Source of the DNA: an uncultured Alphaproteobacteria bacterium
GTDB lineage: Bacteria; Pseudomonadota; Alphaproteobacteria; HIMB59; GCA-002718135
Direction: 5' to 3'
DNA length: 44,526 nt
Assembly (NCBI GenBank): GCA_902612825.1
Contig: CACMET010000012.1
Coordinates: forward strand, 1 to 44,526
This document shows positions 44,454 to 44,526 of the stretch, one piece after another; the first letter of the stretch is position 1; each line of letters begins with the position of its first letter. Made by a program: the position numbers and the translations under genes. The notes under the pieces are model-generated. The model was not told where the DNA came from, did not search any database, and was given only the letters and a program-made list of their open reading frames with translations.

Positions 44454-44526
44454 TTATTGAATATTATCTATCTCTTTTTTAGAAATATATCCAATAGTTT
44501 TACCTTTATTGTCAGTAACTACTATT
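44454..44526 (-). CDS. C-terminal fragment of a CBS-domain-like protein, rest outside window
   Basis: Only the last 23 codons and TAA are present: IVVTDNKGKTIGYISKKEI and a few more. The pattern V-V-D-x-x-G-K-x-I-G-x-I-S matches the second half of a CBS domain. Directly upstream of the SDR and betA genes, the C-terminal CBS pair of a glycine betaine/choline ABC ATPase (ProV/OpuAA) is an attractive guess, but other CBS proteins fit equally. The stop codon directly precedes the SDR ATG. Confidence 0.55.
   Translation of the reverse strand, partial: IVVTDNKGKTIGYISKKEIDNIQ

Overview
The window is AT-rich, densely packed bacterial DNA: most gaps are under 60 bp, many genes overlap by 1-23 bp, and several genes start at TTG or GTG. 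Gene content points to a marine, genome-streamlined alphaproteobacterium of SAR11 (Pelagibacterales) or HIMB59/AEGEAN-169 type. Supporting signs are the icd-alaS-recA neighbourhood, a DksA with a single cysteine, a non-canonical GluRS, a class II DAHP synthase, a GTTC-N7-GTTC SOS box upstream of recA, and pathways for polyamines and quaternary amines. This placement is inferred from gene content, not from a database search.

Layout. 1-4112: RND efflux pair (partial membrane fusion protein plus pump). 4138-12308: housekeeping block (LOG-type phosphoribohydrolase, icd, alaS, recA, dksA, DUF3553, moaA, nadK). 12311-13544: VOC protein, tRNA-Leu(UAA) and a MoaB/CinA-like protein on the minus strand. 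13602-17211: map, purB, bolA, grxD and rarD on the plus strand. 17189-25659: a long minus-strand run, parA-like, glmU, class II DAHP synthase, nadE, gltX, cimA, trmJ-like, rpsD. 25717-26634: TsaC/Sua5.

26635-35080 is a polyamine locus. aguA and aguB convert agmatine to putrescine, potFGHI is a putrescine/spermidine-type ABC importer, and flanking puuA and puuB begin gamma-glutamyl-putrescine catabolism. 35109-39005 is a quaternary-amine locus. Carnitine dehydrogenase, a dehydrocarnitine-cleaving BKACE enzyme and a hotdog thioesterase together would turn carnitine into glycine betaine. A PhnZ-like HD-domain protein, probably a mixed-valence diiron oxygenase, and an MDR oxidoreductase sit beside them. 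A BetA-type GMC dehydrogenase, an SDR and the tail of a CBS-domain protein (possibly a betaine/choline ABC ATPase) close the window.

The most unusual region is 39006-40354. The last 11 codons of an XRE/ScfR-type regulator gene (stop included) are repeated 1316 bp away. The two copies encode the same peptide, and all seven base differences are synonymous. They enclose a two-gene cargo (a PD-(D/E)XK nuclease-like protein and an exported Cys-rich protein) and oppositely oriented heptamer iterons near both ends. This looks like a small integrase-less mobile element that uses the regulator's 3' end as attachment site. The regulator is divergent from an unlisted 59-codon gene, and both start codons are directly preceded by the same TGTAAA-N3-TGTAAA repeat, a likely autoregulatory operator pair.
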